A DNA stretch of 64,000 nucleotides from Rossellomorea sp. BNER (GCA_024213275.1 JANAVG010000018.1:48289-112288); one strand, 5' to 3'; positions 17,277 through 26,557 are shown, counted from the stretch's first letter. Made by a program: numbers and translations. Notes: generated by a model from the sequence alone, not told the origin.

Positions 17277-18296
17277 ATGGATTATGAGATTTTGGATTTG
17301 GGTGACGTGACCTTGCAATCAGGAGTGACGTTACCGAGCGCATTTCTTGCTTATAAGACTTATGGAAAATTGAATGAAAAGAAGGATAATGTCATCGTCT
17401 ATCCAACGGCTTTTGGCGACCAGCATGTTCAGAATGAATGGTTGATTGGAAACGGCATGGCACTAGATCCGCAGAAGTATTTCATTATCGTTCCAAATCT
17501 GCTGGGTAACGGATTATCTTCGTCTCCCAGTAACACGCCTCCCCCATTCGACCGGACTAATTTTCCGCAGGTAACCATCTATGACAACGTTACATTACAG
17601 CATCGGCTCGTGACCGAAAAATTCGGCATTCAAAAGATCGCTCTCGTAGTTGGATGGTCAATGGGAGGCATTCAATCATTCCAATGGGGGGCAAGTTATC
17701 CAGACATGGTGGAACGAATCGCCCCTTTCTGCGGAGGTGCAAAGACTTGGCCGCAAACGTATGTGGTCCTGGACGGAATGAAAGCTCCGCTCATGGCTGC
17801 AGTTGGCTTCGATTCAAGTAAACTCAACCAGTTGACTTCAGCAGACATGCGCGCCGTTGGCCGTGTCTATGCGGGATGGGGCTTATCGCAGGCGTTTTAC
17901 AGAGAGGAACTTTATCGAGTGCTGGGATATGACTCATTGGCAGATTTTATGGTTGGCGTCTGGGAAGATAGCTTTATGAAGATGGATCCGCACAATTTCC
18001 TGGCCATGTTATGGACAGGACAATTTGCAGATATTATTGCAAGCCCCGCCTATAACGGAGATTTCGATAAGGCGCTCAAAAGCATTAAAGCGTTTGCCTG
18101 CGTTATGCCAGGGAGCACGGATCTCTTTTGCACGGCGGACGATAACGAATACGAAGCTAAACTTATACCTAATGCTGTTTTTAATCCTATCGAGTCGATC
18201 TGGGGCCATTTTGCCGGTCGCGGAATCAACAGTGCCGATAATACATTTATTGATAACAACCTAAAGCGTTTGTTGGCGATGAGTCCAAACGGGTAG
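17277..18296 (+). CDS. MetX-like alpha/beta-fold hydrolase
   Basis: 339 aa of the homoserine O-acetyltransferase-like branch of the alpha/beta hydrolases. The nucleophile elbow GWSMGG is near residue 126, the acid is likely in MPGSTDLF and the histidine in IWGHFAG near the C-terminus. It lacks the longer lid and the full MetX signature, so it is probably a hydrolase or acyltransferase of unknown substrate, not methionine synthesis. GGGAGCG precedes the ATG. A truncated LysR gene lies divergently upstream. Confidence 0.8.
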   Translation: MDYEILDLGDVTLQSGVTLPSAFLAYKTYGKLNEKKDNVIVYPTAFGDQHVQNEWLIGNGMALDPQKYFIIVPNLLGNGLSSSPSNTPPPFDRTNFPQVTIYDNVTLQHRLVTEKFGIQKIALVVGWSMGGIQSFQWGASYPDMVERIAPFCGGAKTWPQTYVVLDGMKAPLMAAVGFDSSKLNQLTSADMRAVGRVYAGWGLSQAFYREELYRVLGYDSLADFMVGVWEDSFMKMDPHNFLAMLWTGQFADIIASPAYNGDFDKALKSIKAFACVMPGSTDLFCTADDNEYEAKLIPNAVFNPIESIWGHFAGRGINSADNTFIDNNLKRLLAMSPNG

Positions 18297-18373
18297 ATCA
18301 TCCTTAACATTGGAGTGTCCTGTCAGGCATAGTAAGAAAAGTTAATGCCTTGATGTCAAGAAGATAAGGATTT

Positions 18374-18466
18374 TTTCGGATTGTCCAAAAAGGGGTCTGG
18401 AACCACTATATACTTCACATTCAATTCATTTTTTTAGTGAATTGAATGTGAAGTGGACCACATGAA
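18374..18466. repeat. Inverted-repeat element after the MetX-like gene
   Basis: TTCACATTCAATTCA (18414-18428) and TGAATTGAATGTGAA (18438-18452) form a perfect 15-bp stem; CCAC/GTGG outside extends it. The left flank (TGTCCAAAAAGGGGTCTGG) resembles the element at 59360-59436. It is probably a dispersed Bacillus element that also terminates transcription. Confidence 0.6.
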
Positions 18467-18612
18467 GCAAAAATTTTCATTCAGATTGCAAAGGTCCGTT
18501 CCTGAATAATGTATCGCATTCACGTACTCAGAAATGGACCTTGAATATGCTTATTAACAAAAAGAAGTAAAGCGACATCTTATCACCTTACTTACATTCT
18601 TTAGCTTATTTA

Positions 18613-21504
18613 TTATTCTTCAATCAAATAATGATATAAAGAAGGCTCTACCTCATACTCCAGAAGTAAATTCATCCGTACAACTGGCAACCCCTTCCCG
18701 TTCTTATCCAACATTGTAGTCTGTTCCTCACTTTGAGCTTCTGGCATAGCCTTACCGATATAATAAAAATCTGTTCCCTCATCATCATCCTTTTTAACAA
18801 AGAGGTGCAAATGCATACCTAGCTGTTTAGCATTAATAATTTTCTTAACTTCCTTAGACTGTAAAGTACGATTACTACGTGTATACCATCTAAAGACCTC
18901 TTGATTTATAAATTCATCTCCGTAGTTCACGTTGGATTCTACATCTTCATTCTTATGATAAGTAACAAAGATCGGACAAGTTCCATGTTTAGGCTTATAT
19001 CCATACATAGTTGAGCTCTCATCATTTAACCAATTCAATAACTTACATGCATCTTTACGAGAGTATTTTTGATACAACGTTAATTCGTTAGAACAATCAT
19101 ATAGAAGGCTCTTTTCTTTAGCGGTATTTAAAACATCGATAACTAATGACTTGAAATATTCATTGCTTGAAAGGCTTTCGTTAATACTTTCATTTAACCG
19201 ATAATCTTCTTTCTCTTGCAGAATAATTGGTTTTTCACCGTATTTCTTTACAGCAGCTTGAGTAAAAAAGGAGAGATTTAAAACACGACTTACCGATGTT
19301 AACTTTTCCTCATCCGTTTTACAACCAGCTAAGGACAGTTCATCTATAAACTCTTTACGAGTAACTTTATTTTTTTCAAGTAATAACTCTAAAAGAACAA
19401 CCTCATGCTTTCTCTTACCATTTAATATCTCTTGAGAAAGCATGGTTAACACCTCTGTTTCGTACTTAGACAATGTAGGTACTTCTTCTTTCATTTTTTT
19501 TAAGAACTTATGGTAATTTGTTTTTAGTTCATTTACGATAACACGAGGATCAATCGATTTATGGAAAACAAAATCGTATAGATACGGTACTCGACCAATT
19601 TTATTTTTCAATTCTACGTAAGCTTCTCTTAAAATTTTTAAAGAAGTTAACTTCGTATCATTAATTGACTTAAAGATTTGCTTTTTTGCAATTTCTTCAA
19701 AATTAATAGTAGATACTCCTTTGATATAACAAGTATCCTTTATATGTCGACGAATGTTGTCTTTATTCTGAGATCGATCACCTGATAAAGCAACTGGAAT
19801 AAGATAGTTATTTTTATAATTACCTATGAAGTCAATAACTGTTACAAACTCTTTACTATCATGCTTTCTAAGCCCACGACCCAGTTGTTGAATAAAGATG
19901 ATACTCGATTGTGTTTGTCTTAACATGACTACTTGATTGATACTTGGAATATCAACACCTTCATTGAAAATATCTACGGAAATAATGTAATCCAACAGTC
20001 CATTTTCAATCTGATTCACTCTACGTATTCTTTCTTCAGGAGAATGATTCCCCAATAAAGCTACCGTCTTTAATCCTTTTTCGTTTAGGACTTTAGAAAG
20101 CTCGAGCGCCTCTTCTTTCCTACTGCAGAACATTAATCCTCTCACCCTGTCACCTGAATGCCCATAATACTCTACTTTCTCTAGTATGTGATCAACTCGT
20201 TCTTCAGTGACAAGCTTTGCTAATGCTGCTGTTTCATCTAATAATTCACCATTGTATTCATAATCAGTTACTCCAAAATAATGGAACGGGCATAACATGT
20301 CCTCTTCAAGTGCTTCTTGCAACCTAATCTCATAGGCAATATTGTAATCAAATAATTGATAGATATTGAAGTCATCAGTTCTCTCAGGCGTAGCTGTCAT
20401 TCCCATCAAAAATTCTGGCTTGAAGTATTCCAACACTTTTATATATGACTTTGCCCCAGCTTTATGTACTTCGTCTATTAATACATAATCAAATTCAGCA
20501 GGATCAAACTGCTTTAAAACATCATCCTTTGACAATGATTGGACAGTAGCAAACAGATACTTCGCACTACTTTGCTTAAAATGGCCTGATAATATACCAA
20601 ATTCTCGATCAATTCCACCTAATATCTTTTGAAAATCTGACTTTGCCTTTTGCAATATTTGTTCACGATGGACGATGAAGAGCATTTTCTTCGGTGCATA
20701 CCGTCTTACATCAAATGCAGATAAATATGTCTTCCCTGTTCCAGTAGCTGAAATAACTAGCGCCTTATCTTCCCCCCCAGCTCTTACCATCTGAATACTT
20801 TGTAAGGCAGCCTCTTGCATTTTATTCGGTTGAATCTCGAGCGCATTTTTAACAGAATTCACCTGATATTGGACTGGATGGTCAATTACCTTCTGAATAT
20901 TAAGTGGTTTTACTTTTTGATATGTTTTTTCATATTCTTCAATCCATCCTGAGGTTAATCCTATCGCTTCTTCCCACACTTCTTCAAATTGCTGATTAAA
21001 GTGGTGAATGAATTCCCCATTTTCATGTGAATTTAATTTAACATTCCATTCGTAATTGGCTTTTAACGCCTGGGCTGTTAAGTTTGAACTTCCAACAATC
21101 AAAGAATAATGAGTTCTGTGCTTAAAAATATAACCTTTGGCGTGAAACCCTTTTAGGTTTGTAAGTCTTACTTCTACATTTGATATCTTCAGCAATTCTC
21201 TAAACATAATCGGCTGATTAAATTGAAGAAAAGTAGATGTAAGAATCCTTCCCTTAACCCCCTTTTGATTAAGATCCCAAAGGAGAGCTTTTAAGGTAGC
21301 TAAACCACTTTCAGTAATAAAAGCCACTGAGAATAAGAAATCCTCGCAATGATTTAGTTCTTCTAAAAGTGTAGATAAGATGTTTTTATTTTCATTAGCA
21401 TTATTGATTAACAACTGAGGTTTATAACGGGTAGATTTACCATGAGAATGATCAATAAACCCCTTATAAATAGAGTCTTGCAAGTTTTCAACAAAATTCG
21501 CCAT
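18613..21504 (-). CDS. PLD-domain / DEAH helicase with DUF3427 (putative defence protein)
   Basis: 963 aa from MANF at 21504. Counting from the upstream in-frame start at 21516: a phospholipase D-like domain at about 30-190 has the H125-x-K127 catalytic pair and VGSSN. A superfamily 2 helicase has Walker A SATGTGKT at 256-263, DEVH at 348-351, MTATPER and motif VI QLGRGLRK. The C-terminal third has the size and layout of the DUF3427 domain. Such proteins resemble restriction-type helicases and are often in defence islands (established knowledge). The NUDIX gene lies 93 bp upstream on the same strand, likely a two-gene module. Targets are unknown. Confidence 0.85.
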   Translation of the reverse strand: MANFVENLQDSIYKGFIDHSHGKSTRYKPQLLINNANENKNILSTLLEELNHCEDFLFSVAFITESGLATLKALLWDLNQKGVKGRILTSTFLQFNQPIMFRELLKISNVEVRLTNLKGFHAKGYIFKHRTHYSLIVGSSNLTAQALKANYEWNVKLNSHENGEFIHHFNQQFEEVWEEAIGLTSGWIEEYEKTYQKVKPLNIQKVIDHPVQYQVNSVKNALEIQPNKMQEAALQSIQMVRAGGEDKALVISATGTGKTYLSAFDVRRYAPKKMLFIVHREQILQKAKSDFQKILGGIDREFGILSGHFKQSSAKYLFATVQSLSKDDVLKQFDPAEFDYVLIDEVHKAGAKSYIKVLEYFKPEFLMGMTATPERTDDFNIYQLFDYNIAYEIRLQEALEEDMLCPFHYFGVTDYEYNGELLDETAALAKLVTEERVDHILEKVEYYGHSGDRVRGLMFCSRKEEALELSKVLNEKGLKTVALLGNHSPEERIRRVNQIENGLLDYIISVDIFNEGVDIPSINQVVMLRQTQSSIIFIQQLGRGLRKHDSKEFVTVIDFIGNYKNNYLIPVALSGDRSQNKDNIRRHIKDTCYIKGVSTINFEEIAKKQIFKSINDTKLTSLKILREAYVELKNKIGRVPYLYDFVFHKSIDPRVIVNELKTNYHKFLKKMKEEVPTLSKYETEVLTMLSQEILNGKRKHEVVLLELLLEKNKVTRKEFIDELSLAGCKTDEEKLTSVSRVLNLSFFTQAAVKKYGEKPIILQEKEDYRLNESINESLSSNEYFKSLVIDVLNTAKEKSLLYDCSNELTLYQKYSRKDACKLLNWLNDESSTMYGYKPKHGTCPIFVTYHKNEDVESNVNYGDEFINQEVFRWYTRSNRTLQSKEVKKIINAKQLGMHLHLFVKKDDDEGTDFYYIGKAMPEAQSEEQTTMLDKNGKGLPVVRMNLLLEYEVEPSLYHYLIEE

Positions 21505-21579
21505 AAAGATCACCATTCATTTCCAGTATTATATTAAAATTGTAATCTTATTTTCAAATACTGTAAACCGTATCCATTT

Positions 21580-21606
21580 AGAAAAGCTACCCATTCTGGA
21601 TAGCTT
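21580..21606 (-). terminator. Hairpin after the NUDIX gene
   Basis: On the minus strand AAAGCTATCC pairs with GGGTAGCTTTT and ends in T. It lies between the NUDIX and helicase genes, so read-through would be needed for co-transcription. Confidence 0.6.
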
Positions 21607-21608
21607 TC

Positions 21609-22007
21609 CTATTTTGCATATACTTTTGCTATTTTCTCAATGGCAGGAATATCAGCTGGGGCCCACTCAAGATAGTGCAACTCCTCAGGTAACAGCCACT
21701 TAATTGCAGCATGTTCAGTTAAGACCGGTTCTCCCTTAATCAAATTACAGAAATAAGTAGTCAAATGAACAATTCCAAAATCATATTCATGAACTGTATA
21801 CTCTATTTTTTCACCTATATCAATGGTACAGTGCATTTCCTCTTGTATTTCACGTTTTAAAGCTTCCTCTTGCTTTTCACCTTTTTCAACTTTCCCACCC
21901 GGAAATTCCCATAAAAGTGGTAAAGACTTTTCTGTCCCTCTTTGTGCACAGAGAATTTTGTTATTTTTAAAAATAACCGCTCCTACCACATGTATATCTT
22001 TTTTCAT
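21609..22007 (-). CDS. NUDIX pyrophosphohydrolase, MutT-like
   Basis: 132 aa. The Nudix box GGKVEKGEKQEEALKREIQEEM is complete (G-x5-E-x7-REIxEE). The size and the FPGGK context match (deoxy)nucleoside triphosphate pyrophosphohydrolases of the MutT/CTP group, which cleave damaged or non-canonical NTPs. AAGGAGGAAAC precedes the ATG. It is upstream of the DUF3427 helicase, a pairing I believe recurs in Firmicutes. Confidence 0.88.
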   Translation of the reverse strand: MKKDIHVVGAVIFKNNKILCAQRGTEKSLPLLWEFPGGKVEKGEKQEEALKREIQEEMHCTIDIGEKIEYTVHEYDFGIVHLTTYFCNLIKGEPVLTEHAAIKWLLPEELHYLEWAPADIPAIEKIAKVYAK

Positions 22008-22147
22008 TGTTTCCTCCTTAAAGTGAAGGTTTTGTTATATGAAAAGAATAACATATGATGTTAATTCTCTACAATTAGACACATCATCATATTAATTGAC
22101 TTACATACCTTTTAATTGAGCTATTATAAATACTGGATAAGAGATTA

Positions 22148-22570
22148 TTATACTAGACTTATATTTTCCTCTTTTCTCTGAAAATAAGAATGTAACCTAT
22201 ACTCACAAATTTCTCTAGTAAACTCATAGACAATTCGTTCAAATCTATCCGGTATCTCTAACTGCACATTAAACATACCACCTTCAATCGTAATCAAACC
22301 ATTAGAACCCCCACTCCATTTAGCCATAGGCATTTTAGCAATCAATCCAGAAACCTTCTTCTCATTATACTCCCACATCTGTTTATGCGACTTCCCTGAG
22401 AAGTCAATCCGCTTCCGGTATTCCTCACTAGTTAAATAGAAAATGACTCTACTTGGGCCAATGTTGTATCTTTTGAAAGTTTATGTACACGCACAAGTTC
22501 AGTGCTTTTATATGCACCTACCGTACCTTGAACCTTTTCCAAATGCTCTTACTTCAATTTCTATTTTCAT
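22148..22570 (-). pseudogene. Hypothetical protein broken by two frameshifts
   Basis: It starts MKIEIEVRAFGK behind GAGGAGG at 22570. It then shifts frame in a GGAAAAGG run to continue VQGTVGAYKSTELVRVHKLS, shifts again to LTSEEYRKRIDFSGKSHKQM and runs to 22148. The joined product would be about 140 aa with WSGGSNGLITIEGGMFNVQLE near the end. I do not recognise the family. The last segment alone (76 aa) looks like a gene but lacks a ribosome binding site. Confidence 0.65.
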
Positions 22571-22671
22571 GTTTATTACCTCCTCAAAACTATTACTACA
22601 TTTACGACTTCAAAAATGTTCCACTAATAGTAGGTAACTTTAAATATTAAATTTAACAATCCCTTCTAAAA

Positions 22672-22733
22672 ATAGCCCTTAACATGAAGAAAGAGCACAG
22701 TTCTTGCTGCAGAATTGCATCCTATTGCGGAAT
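22672..22733. repeat. Hairpin repeat copy 1
   Basis: First of a family with the layout AAGAAAG-NNCGC-(T/A)NTTCTT-N-CTCCAGAA-GCGCCC-TNTTNCGGAATAA. Here CACAGTTCTTGCTGCAGAATTG. It lies downstream of the small membrane gene at 22791. Confidence 0.55.
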
Positions 22734-22790
22734 ATCATTTACTGTAGGGTATCAGCATTTTTATCCCTGATAAGCCCCCTAGGCTGCTTG

Positions 22791-23000
22791 TTACCTTCCA
22801 AAAAAATCCGGTAATGGTACACCAATATCGAACAATATACTTGTTATAAAAAAGAAGAACATAATCAGAACGCAAATACCAACAAACACTTCCCATATTT
22901 TATTATGTTCAACTTTTATCTTATTTTTGTGCTTCTTCTTTCTATATAAACCTTGAACCATTCTTTTCCTTTGATTTTTATCTTGTTTGTTGGGGTACAT
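22791..23000 (-). CDS. Small single-pass membrane protein
   Basis: 69 aa from MYPNKQDK at 23000 (GGGAGTG seven bases upstream). The N-terminal 30 residues are strongly basic; one membrane helix (WEVFVGICVLIMFFFFITSI) follows, then a short outside tail. No known domain. Similar small proteins are common in Bacillus. Single-gene unit between hairpin repeats. Confidence 0.55.
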   Translation of the reverse strand: MYPNKQDKNQRKRMVQGLYRKKKHKNKIKVEHNKIWEVFVGICVLIMFFFFITSILFDIGVPLPDFFGR

Positions 23001-23138
23001 CGATTTCACTCCCATTTCCTCAACTTTTGATAATTGAACCCTAAGACATTCAATAAAACTGCACTTTTACGGCATAGTTTACAATTTCCAGATGATCTAA
23101 TTAATTTCCTTCATTACTCCCGAATATAGCCAAATTCA

Positions 23139-23246
23139 AAAGCGCACTTATTCAAGAAGTGCGCCCTTTAGCAGAAGACTCAATTTCAAGATAATCTAAT
23201 AACATTAATAATGGTCCCTCTCTATTGCCCCCTTTTCTGGAATAAC
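23139..23246. repeat. Hairpin repeat copy 2
   Basis: GCGCACTT-ATTCAAG-AAGTGCGC (23142-23164) is a perfect 8-bp stem. The next 80 bases, including ATTTCAAGATAATC and CTATTGCCCCC, match the copy at 34842-34948 closely. Confidence 0.65.
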
Positions 23247-23252
23247 ACGATA

Positions 23253-23681
23253 CTATTCGACTGAGGAAAATTTGATATATGGCATTTTTTTGTTAGTTTT
23301 ATTCATTTCCTCATATAGTTCTAACACTTCTTCTTCATACTCATTTCTTTGGCTTTTGTTCAGAATATAATTCACAGTATTATCGTTACCACCTATATAA
23401 ATGGCACGGTATTTATTACCTTCAGAATCGATAATATCTACTATTCCAGAAGAAAAGTGGTCATTCAACATAGAAAAACGATCTGCAACAGATTTTCTCG
23501 CAGCTTCTTCACCAACTTCCTCAATTCTTGTATTAGTGTAACGTAAACTTTGATTTGACATTTCTTCTCTATTTAAAAGAGTTGATACTGGAGCGTCCCC
23601 TTCTTCTGATATCTCTAGTTTTTCAAAAATAACAGAATCTCGATTATCTGAACAACCGACAAGAAACAAGGTAACAATCAA
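23253..23681 (-). CDS. Lipoprotein of unknown function
   Basis: About 142 aa. The lipobox LVGC is at the N-terminus, then a polar domain with no recognised fold. The only standard start in frame is TTG at 23681, which leaves a nine-residue signal without positive charge. Seven codons upstream the frame reads IKYYFHI, beginning with ATC where MKYYFHI is expected, behind a G-rich stretch. The real start may have been lost or be non-canonical. It is a single-gene unit flanked by hairpin repeats. Confidence 0.6.
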   Translation of the reverse strand: MIVTLFLVGCSDNRDSVIFEKLEISEEGDAPVSTLLNREEMSNQSLRYTNTRIEEVGEEAARKSVADRFSMLNDHFSSGIVDIIDSEGNKYRAIYIGGNDNTVNYILNKSQRNEYEEEVLELYEEMNKTNKKMPYIKFSSVE

Positions 23682-23798
23682 AATATGAAAATAATATTTG
23701 ATGGAAAAACCCCCCCTTTTGTGTTATTCATCAATCCTGCTCGTTTGCTTAATACAATTATTTCAAAATTTGTAATTTTCCCCAATGCTTTATTCACT

Positions 23799-23886
23799 TA
23801 AAAAGGACGCTTTCTAGTTCAGGAATAGCCCCCTTATCCGGAGAGAAAAGAAGCAATTCTTAACTATGGAAATTGCCCCCTATTGA
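23799..23886. repeat. Hairpin repeat copies 3a and 3b
   Basis: Two copies in tandem: GGACGCTTTCTAGTTCAGG...AGCCCCC and GAAGCAATTCTTAACTATGG...TTGCCCCC. On the minus strand the first ends in a T-run, so it can terminate the gene at 23926. Confidence 0.55.
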
Positions 23887-23925
23887 AAGTAAGATGAAGG
23901 TTTGAAATAACTTGTCCATCGACAA

Positions 23926-24510
23926 TTATTGTGATGGAAAATAACCTTTTTTAAATAAGCTATACCAATCTTCCAGTTCTTTACCTTCTAAAACATCCAA
24001 TTTACTTAAAATATCTCTCGAAAATTCTAGTGCTCCACTTCCATTAGCTGTAATTAGACAGCCATCACTAACAGATTGTTCGTCTATATATTTTTCATCA
24101 CCTCGATAATGAGGTGCCCCTTCTATTAAATAAGGTAATGAATTACCTGTATGTTTATGTTGATCAAGAAATCCGTGATACCCTAAAAAGGTAGTTGCAT
24201 CACAAATTGCTGCAACCGGTATGTCCTTTACAAAACAAAAATCTACAAGCTTCTTTGCCTGTTGATTTTTTTCTTCTCTCCATCCAGTTCCACCAGGAAT
24301 AATTAACATCGCAAAATCCAATTTAAAGAAAAAGTCTTGTAAGCTATAATCCGGAAGAACTGTCAATCCACCCATTGAAATTTTAGGATCCTTGTCAATC
24401 GCAATTGTCTGAACTTGAAATCCCGTCTCTGGTTTATTTAACTCTGCGGTTACATAACTTGCTTCCCAATCGGCAAAACCGTCTGTAATAAAAACCAATA
24501 CTTTTTTCAC
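23926..24510 (-). CDS. DJ-1/PfpI family protein
   Basis: 194 aa from GTG 24510 behind GAGGGGAC. It has a glutamine-amidotransferase-like Rossmann fold, with an early acidic residue in DGFADWE and the nucleophile cysteine in VAAICDATTF. LIIPGGTGW is the typical strand-loop. Members act as deglycases, proteases, chaperones or isonitrile hydratases; no specific role can be read here. Single-gene unit in the accessory array. Confidence 0.85.
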   Translation of the reverse strand: MKKVLVFITDGFADWEASYVTAELNKPETGFQVQTIAIDKDPKISMGGLTVLPDYSLQDFFFKLDFAMLIIPGGTGWREEKNQQAKKLVDFCFVKDIPVAAICDATTFLGYHGFLDQHKHTGNSLPYLIEGAPHYRGDEKYIDEQSVSDGCLITANGSGALEFSRDILSKLDVLEGKELEDWYSLFKKGYFPSQ

Positions 24511-24653
24511 TTGTATGTCCCCTCTCTTGATTTGAAATGTACTCAAACACATTATAAAATAACTTCACTGACAAGTTCGGGCAGTTGAGTTTAAAAGTCT
24601 TGAAATTAACTTCTAATTCATTCCCAAAAGGTTCCTGCTGATCTTCCACAATT

Positions 24654-24719
24654 TGGCCCTTTTCATGAAGAAAGGCACATTTCCTTACTCCGGAAATGCG
24701 CCCTATAATTGAATAAGAG
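24654..24719. repeat. Hairpin repeat copy 4
   Basis: GGCACATTTCC-TTACTCC-GGAAATGCGCC forms an imperfect stem followed by GAATAAGAG. It lies downstream of the SMI1/KNR4 gene. Confidence 0.65.
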
Positions 24720-24742
24720 CATATTTTAATTATTCAATGGAT

Positions 24743-25195
24743 TTATATACTAATTGATCCTCCTAACCATCCTTCAATAAATTCTTTCAAAGATGATGCA
24801 ACTCTATTTCGACTATCATCTTCGTGATTCCAAACGTAAATAGCATCTTTTTGAACAGACTTATCTATTATTAAGTAGCCAAATAGATCACCATTTCCTG
24901 CATCTGCAAAAAATAATAGATTTTCAAATGGCAGATCATTTTCTTTCAAAATTTGATTATTTCCTATTTGTAAGTTTTCTTCAATTATTACCTTCGAAGA
25001 CCATATTACCGACCATTGTGCAAAGTCGTGCTTTTCAATAACACCATCAGTTTCGCATAATAATTTTTTTAATTCACAAGGAAGTTGGACATTTAAATTA
25101 CCTTCTAAAGAGGATATTAATTCTTCACTTGCAGGATCTTGAAAAACGTAATTAGAAGAAACTTTGTTTATAGTTTCCACCCACACTTTGCTCAC
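24743..25195 (-). CDS. SMI1/KNR4 (SUKH) family protein
   Basis: About 150 aa. The SUKH fold is indicated by the early LPCELKKLLCETDGV motif, LLFFADAGNGDLFGYLI in the middle and IYVWNHEDDSR near the end. SUKH proteins are often immunity proteins against contact-dependent or polymorphic toxins, but orphan copies are frequent in Bacillus. No toxin gene lies next to it. The GTG at 25195 is very near GAGGAA; a GTG four codons later has better spacing. Confidence 0.85.
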   Translation of the reverse strand: MSKVWVETINKVSSNYVFQDPASEELISSLEGNLNVQLPCELKKLLCETDGVIEKHDFAQWSVIWSSKVIIEENLQIGNNQILKENDLPFENLLFFADAGNGDLFGYLIIDKSVQKDAIYVWNHEDDSRNRVASSLKEFIEGWLGGSISI

Positions 25196-25229
25196 TTCCT
25201 CAGATATTTATATTCCTATCCAGCCAAAG

Positions 25230-25272
25230 TAAAAAGGACACACTCCTAGTGAATCGCGCCCGTTTGCGGAAG
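25230..25272. repeat. Hairpin repeat copy 5
   Basis: AAAAAGGACACACTCCTAGT...CGCGCCCGTTTGCGGAAG. On the minus strand it ends in TTTTT and may terminate the DinB-like gene. Confidence 0.5.
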
Positions 25273-25303
25273 ATTTTAATTGATAATTATCAATTTTTCA
25301 GAA

Positions 25304-25765
25304 CTAATTATTTACATGTGATTCAATTTGTTCTTTATGTTTCAAGTCATGATCAATCATTCTTACAAAAAAATCACTTAGGGTAATATGTTCTTTCCCA
25401 GGACAAGGGTGGTCAAATTTTTCTGGTTGAATCTTCTCCAATTGAGCAACTAGTTCTTCCCGAACAGAGATAAACTCAACGATAAGATCTTCTTTTGATA
25501 TACCTGATCTGGCATAGTTAGAAGCCTCTTTATTAATTGCTTCTGCATCTACATTTATTTTTGGGAAATCCTCATTTCTTAGTAAATAAGAAACCCTATT
25601 CTCCATCATAAATTTATCCCATGAAATAAAATGAGCAATGACATCTGCAATGCCCCAAGTCCCTTCATGAAAAGGTTGGAACCATAGATCATATGAAATG
25701 TTCTTTAAAGAGCGAGACCATTTTACTAAACGCATTTTTTCTTTCATAATGCTTTCTTTATTCAT
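25304..25765 (-). CDS. DinB-like / DUF1706 four-helix protein
   Basis: 153 aa, helical. HEGTWGIADVIAHFISWDK and the C-terminal MIDHDLKHKEQIESH supply the conserved histidines of DinB/ClbS-DfsB proteins, which bind metal. Some members use thiols or hydrolyse reactive cyclopropanes (ClbS); the specific function here is unknown. AAGGGG precedes the ATG. Confidence 0.75.
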   Translation of the reverse strand: MNKESIMKEKMRLVKWSRSLKNISYDLWFQPFHEGTWGIADVIAHFISWDKFMMENRVSYLLRNEDFPKINVDAEAINKEASNYARSGISKEDLIVEFISVREELVAQLEKIQPEKFDHPCPGKEHITLSDFFVRMIDHDLKHKEQIESHVNN

Positions 25766-25903
25766 TTAATTCCCCTTAGACATTAAATATTTTTATGTTC
25801 ATATCTGTTCTTTTTCGATAAAAACTAATCAAACTCCTTTATTGCAAATAATCAGTTATCGTCAGGAAAATACGCTTTACAACGTTAAGGAATTCCAATA
25901 TAA

Positions 25904-25950
25904 AAAGCCTAATTTCTCTGAGTTGAAAGTGAGAAATTAGGCTTTAGTTA
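25904..25950. terminator. Bidirectional terminator before the GyrI-like gene end
   Basis: AAAGCCTAATTTCTC (25904-25918) and GAGAAATTAGGCTTT (25931-25945) pair perfectly over 15 bp. On the minus strand it is followed by five T. Confidence 0.85.
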
Positions 25951-25993
25951 CTTCATTAAAGCGCCCATTTGTTGAGTAAATATCCTACTCTTG

Positions 25994-26443
25994 TTACTGT
26001 ATGGGAACTAATATTTCACACAAATGGTTATCGATCATTTGTGAAGTGTATCTTTCTACTATCGGCTGTTCCCTTATTGATAGATTGCTTTTTTCTATTT
26101 CAGAAAAAATATTGCCCCAAAATTCACCGACTGCCTCTTTTGTATGGTCAAGGACGAAAACAGCGTATTTCCCACCAGTAAATCTACCGACTTGAGCTGG
26201 TCTTGCCACATTAAAATCTTTATTTACAACAACACAAACATCATAACGACATTCTTCTTTAGGAGTAACTTGGGGGTTATCCTGCGGTATTCCTAAAATC
26301 GTAGAATTATCAAATACACCATTCATCTGTGCCCACTTTTTAAAGGACTCCATTAGTTCCTTGTTTTGCTTTTCGCCATACTCTCCAACGTTTCGGAAAA
26401 AGGCAATTCTTGATTCAGGTATTTCTTCAATAGTTATTTTCAT
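25994..26443 (-). CDS. GyrI-like / AraC effector-binding domain protein
   Basis: 149 aa, a free-standing GyrI-like small-molecule binding domain (SHS2 pair). The family pattern is seen in the N-terminal IPESRIAFFRNVGEYG, the central CRYDVCVVV and the YAVFVLDHTKEAVGEFWGNIF segment. Homologues include the gyrase inhibitor SbmC and drug-binding domains of MerR/AraC regulators; some hydrolyse cyclopropanoids. A drug-sequestering role is possible. AAGGGGAG precedes the ATG. Confidence 0.85.
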   Translation of the reverse strand: MKITIEEIPESRIAFFRNVGEYGEKQNKELMESFKKWAQMNGVFDNSTILGIPQDNPQVTPKEECRYDVCVVVNKDFNVARPAQVGRFTGGKYAVFVLDHTKEAVGEFWGNIFSEIEKSNLSIREQPIVERYTSQMIDNHLCEILVPIQ

Positions 26444-26557
26444 ATTTTAAATCTCCCCTTTTGGATAAAGTAATACGATTTAAAATATTATTCAAACACT
26501 TTTTTAAAAGAGGATATTCTGTAGACGTTCCTTTACAATCTGCCCATTACATTAAAA

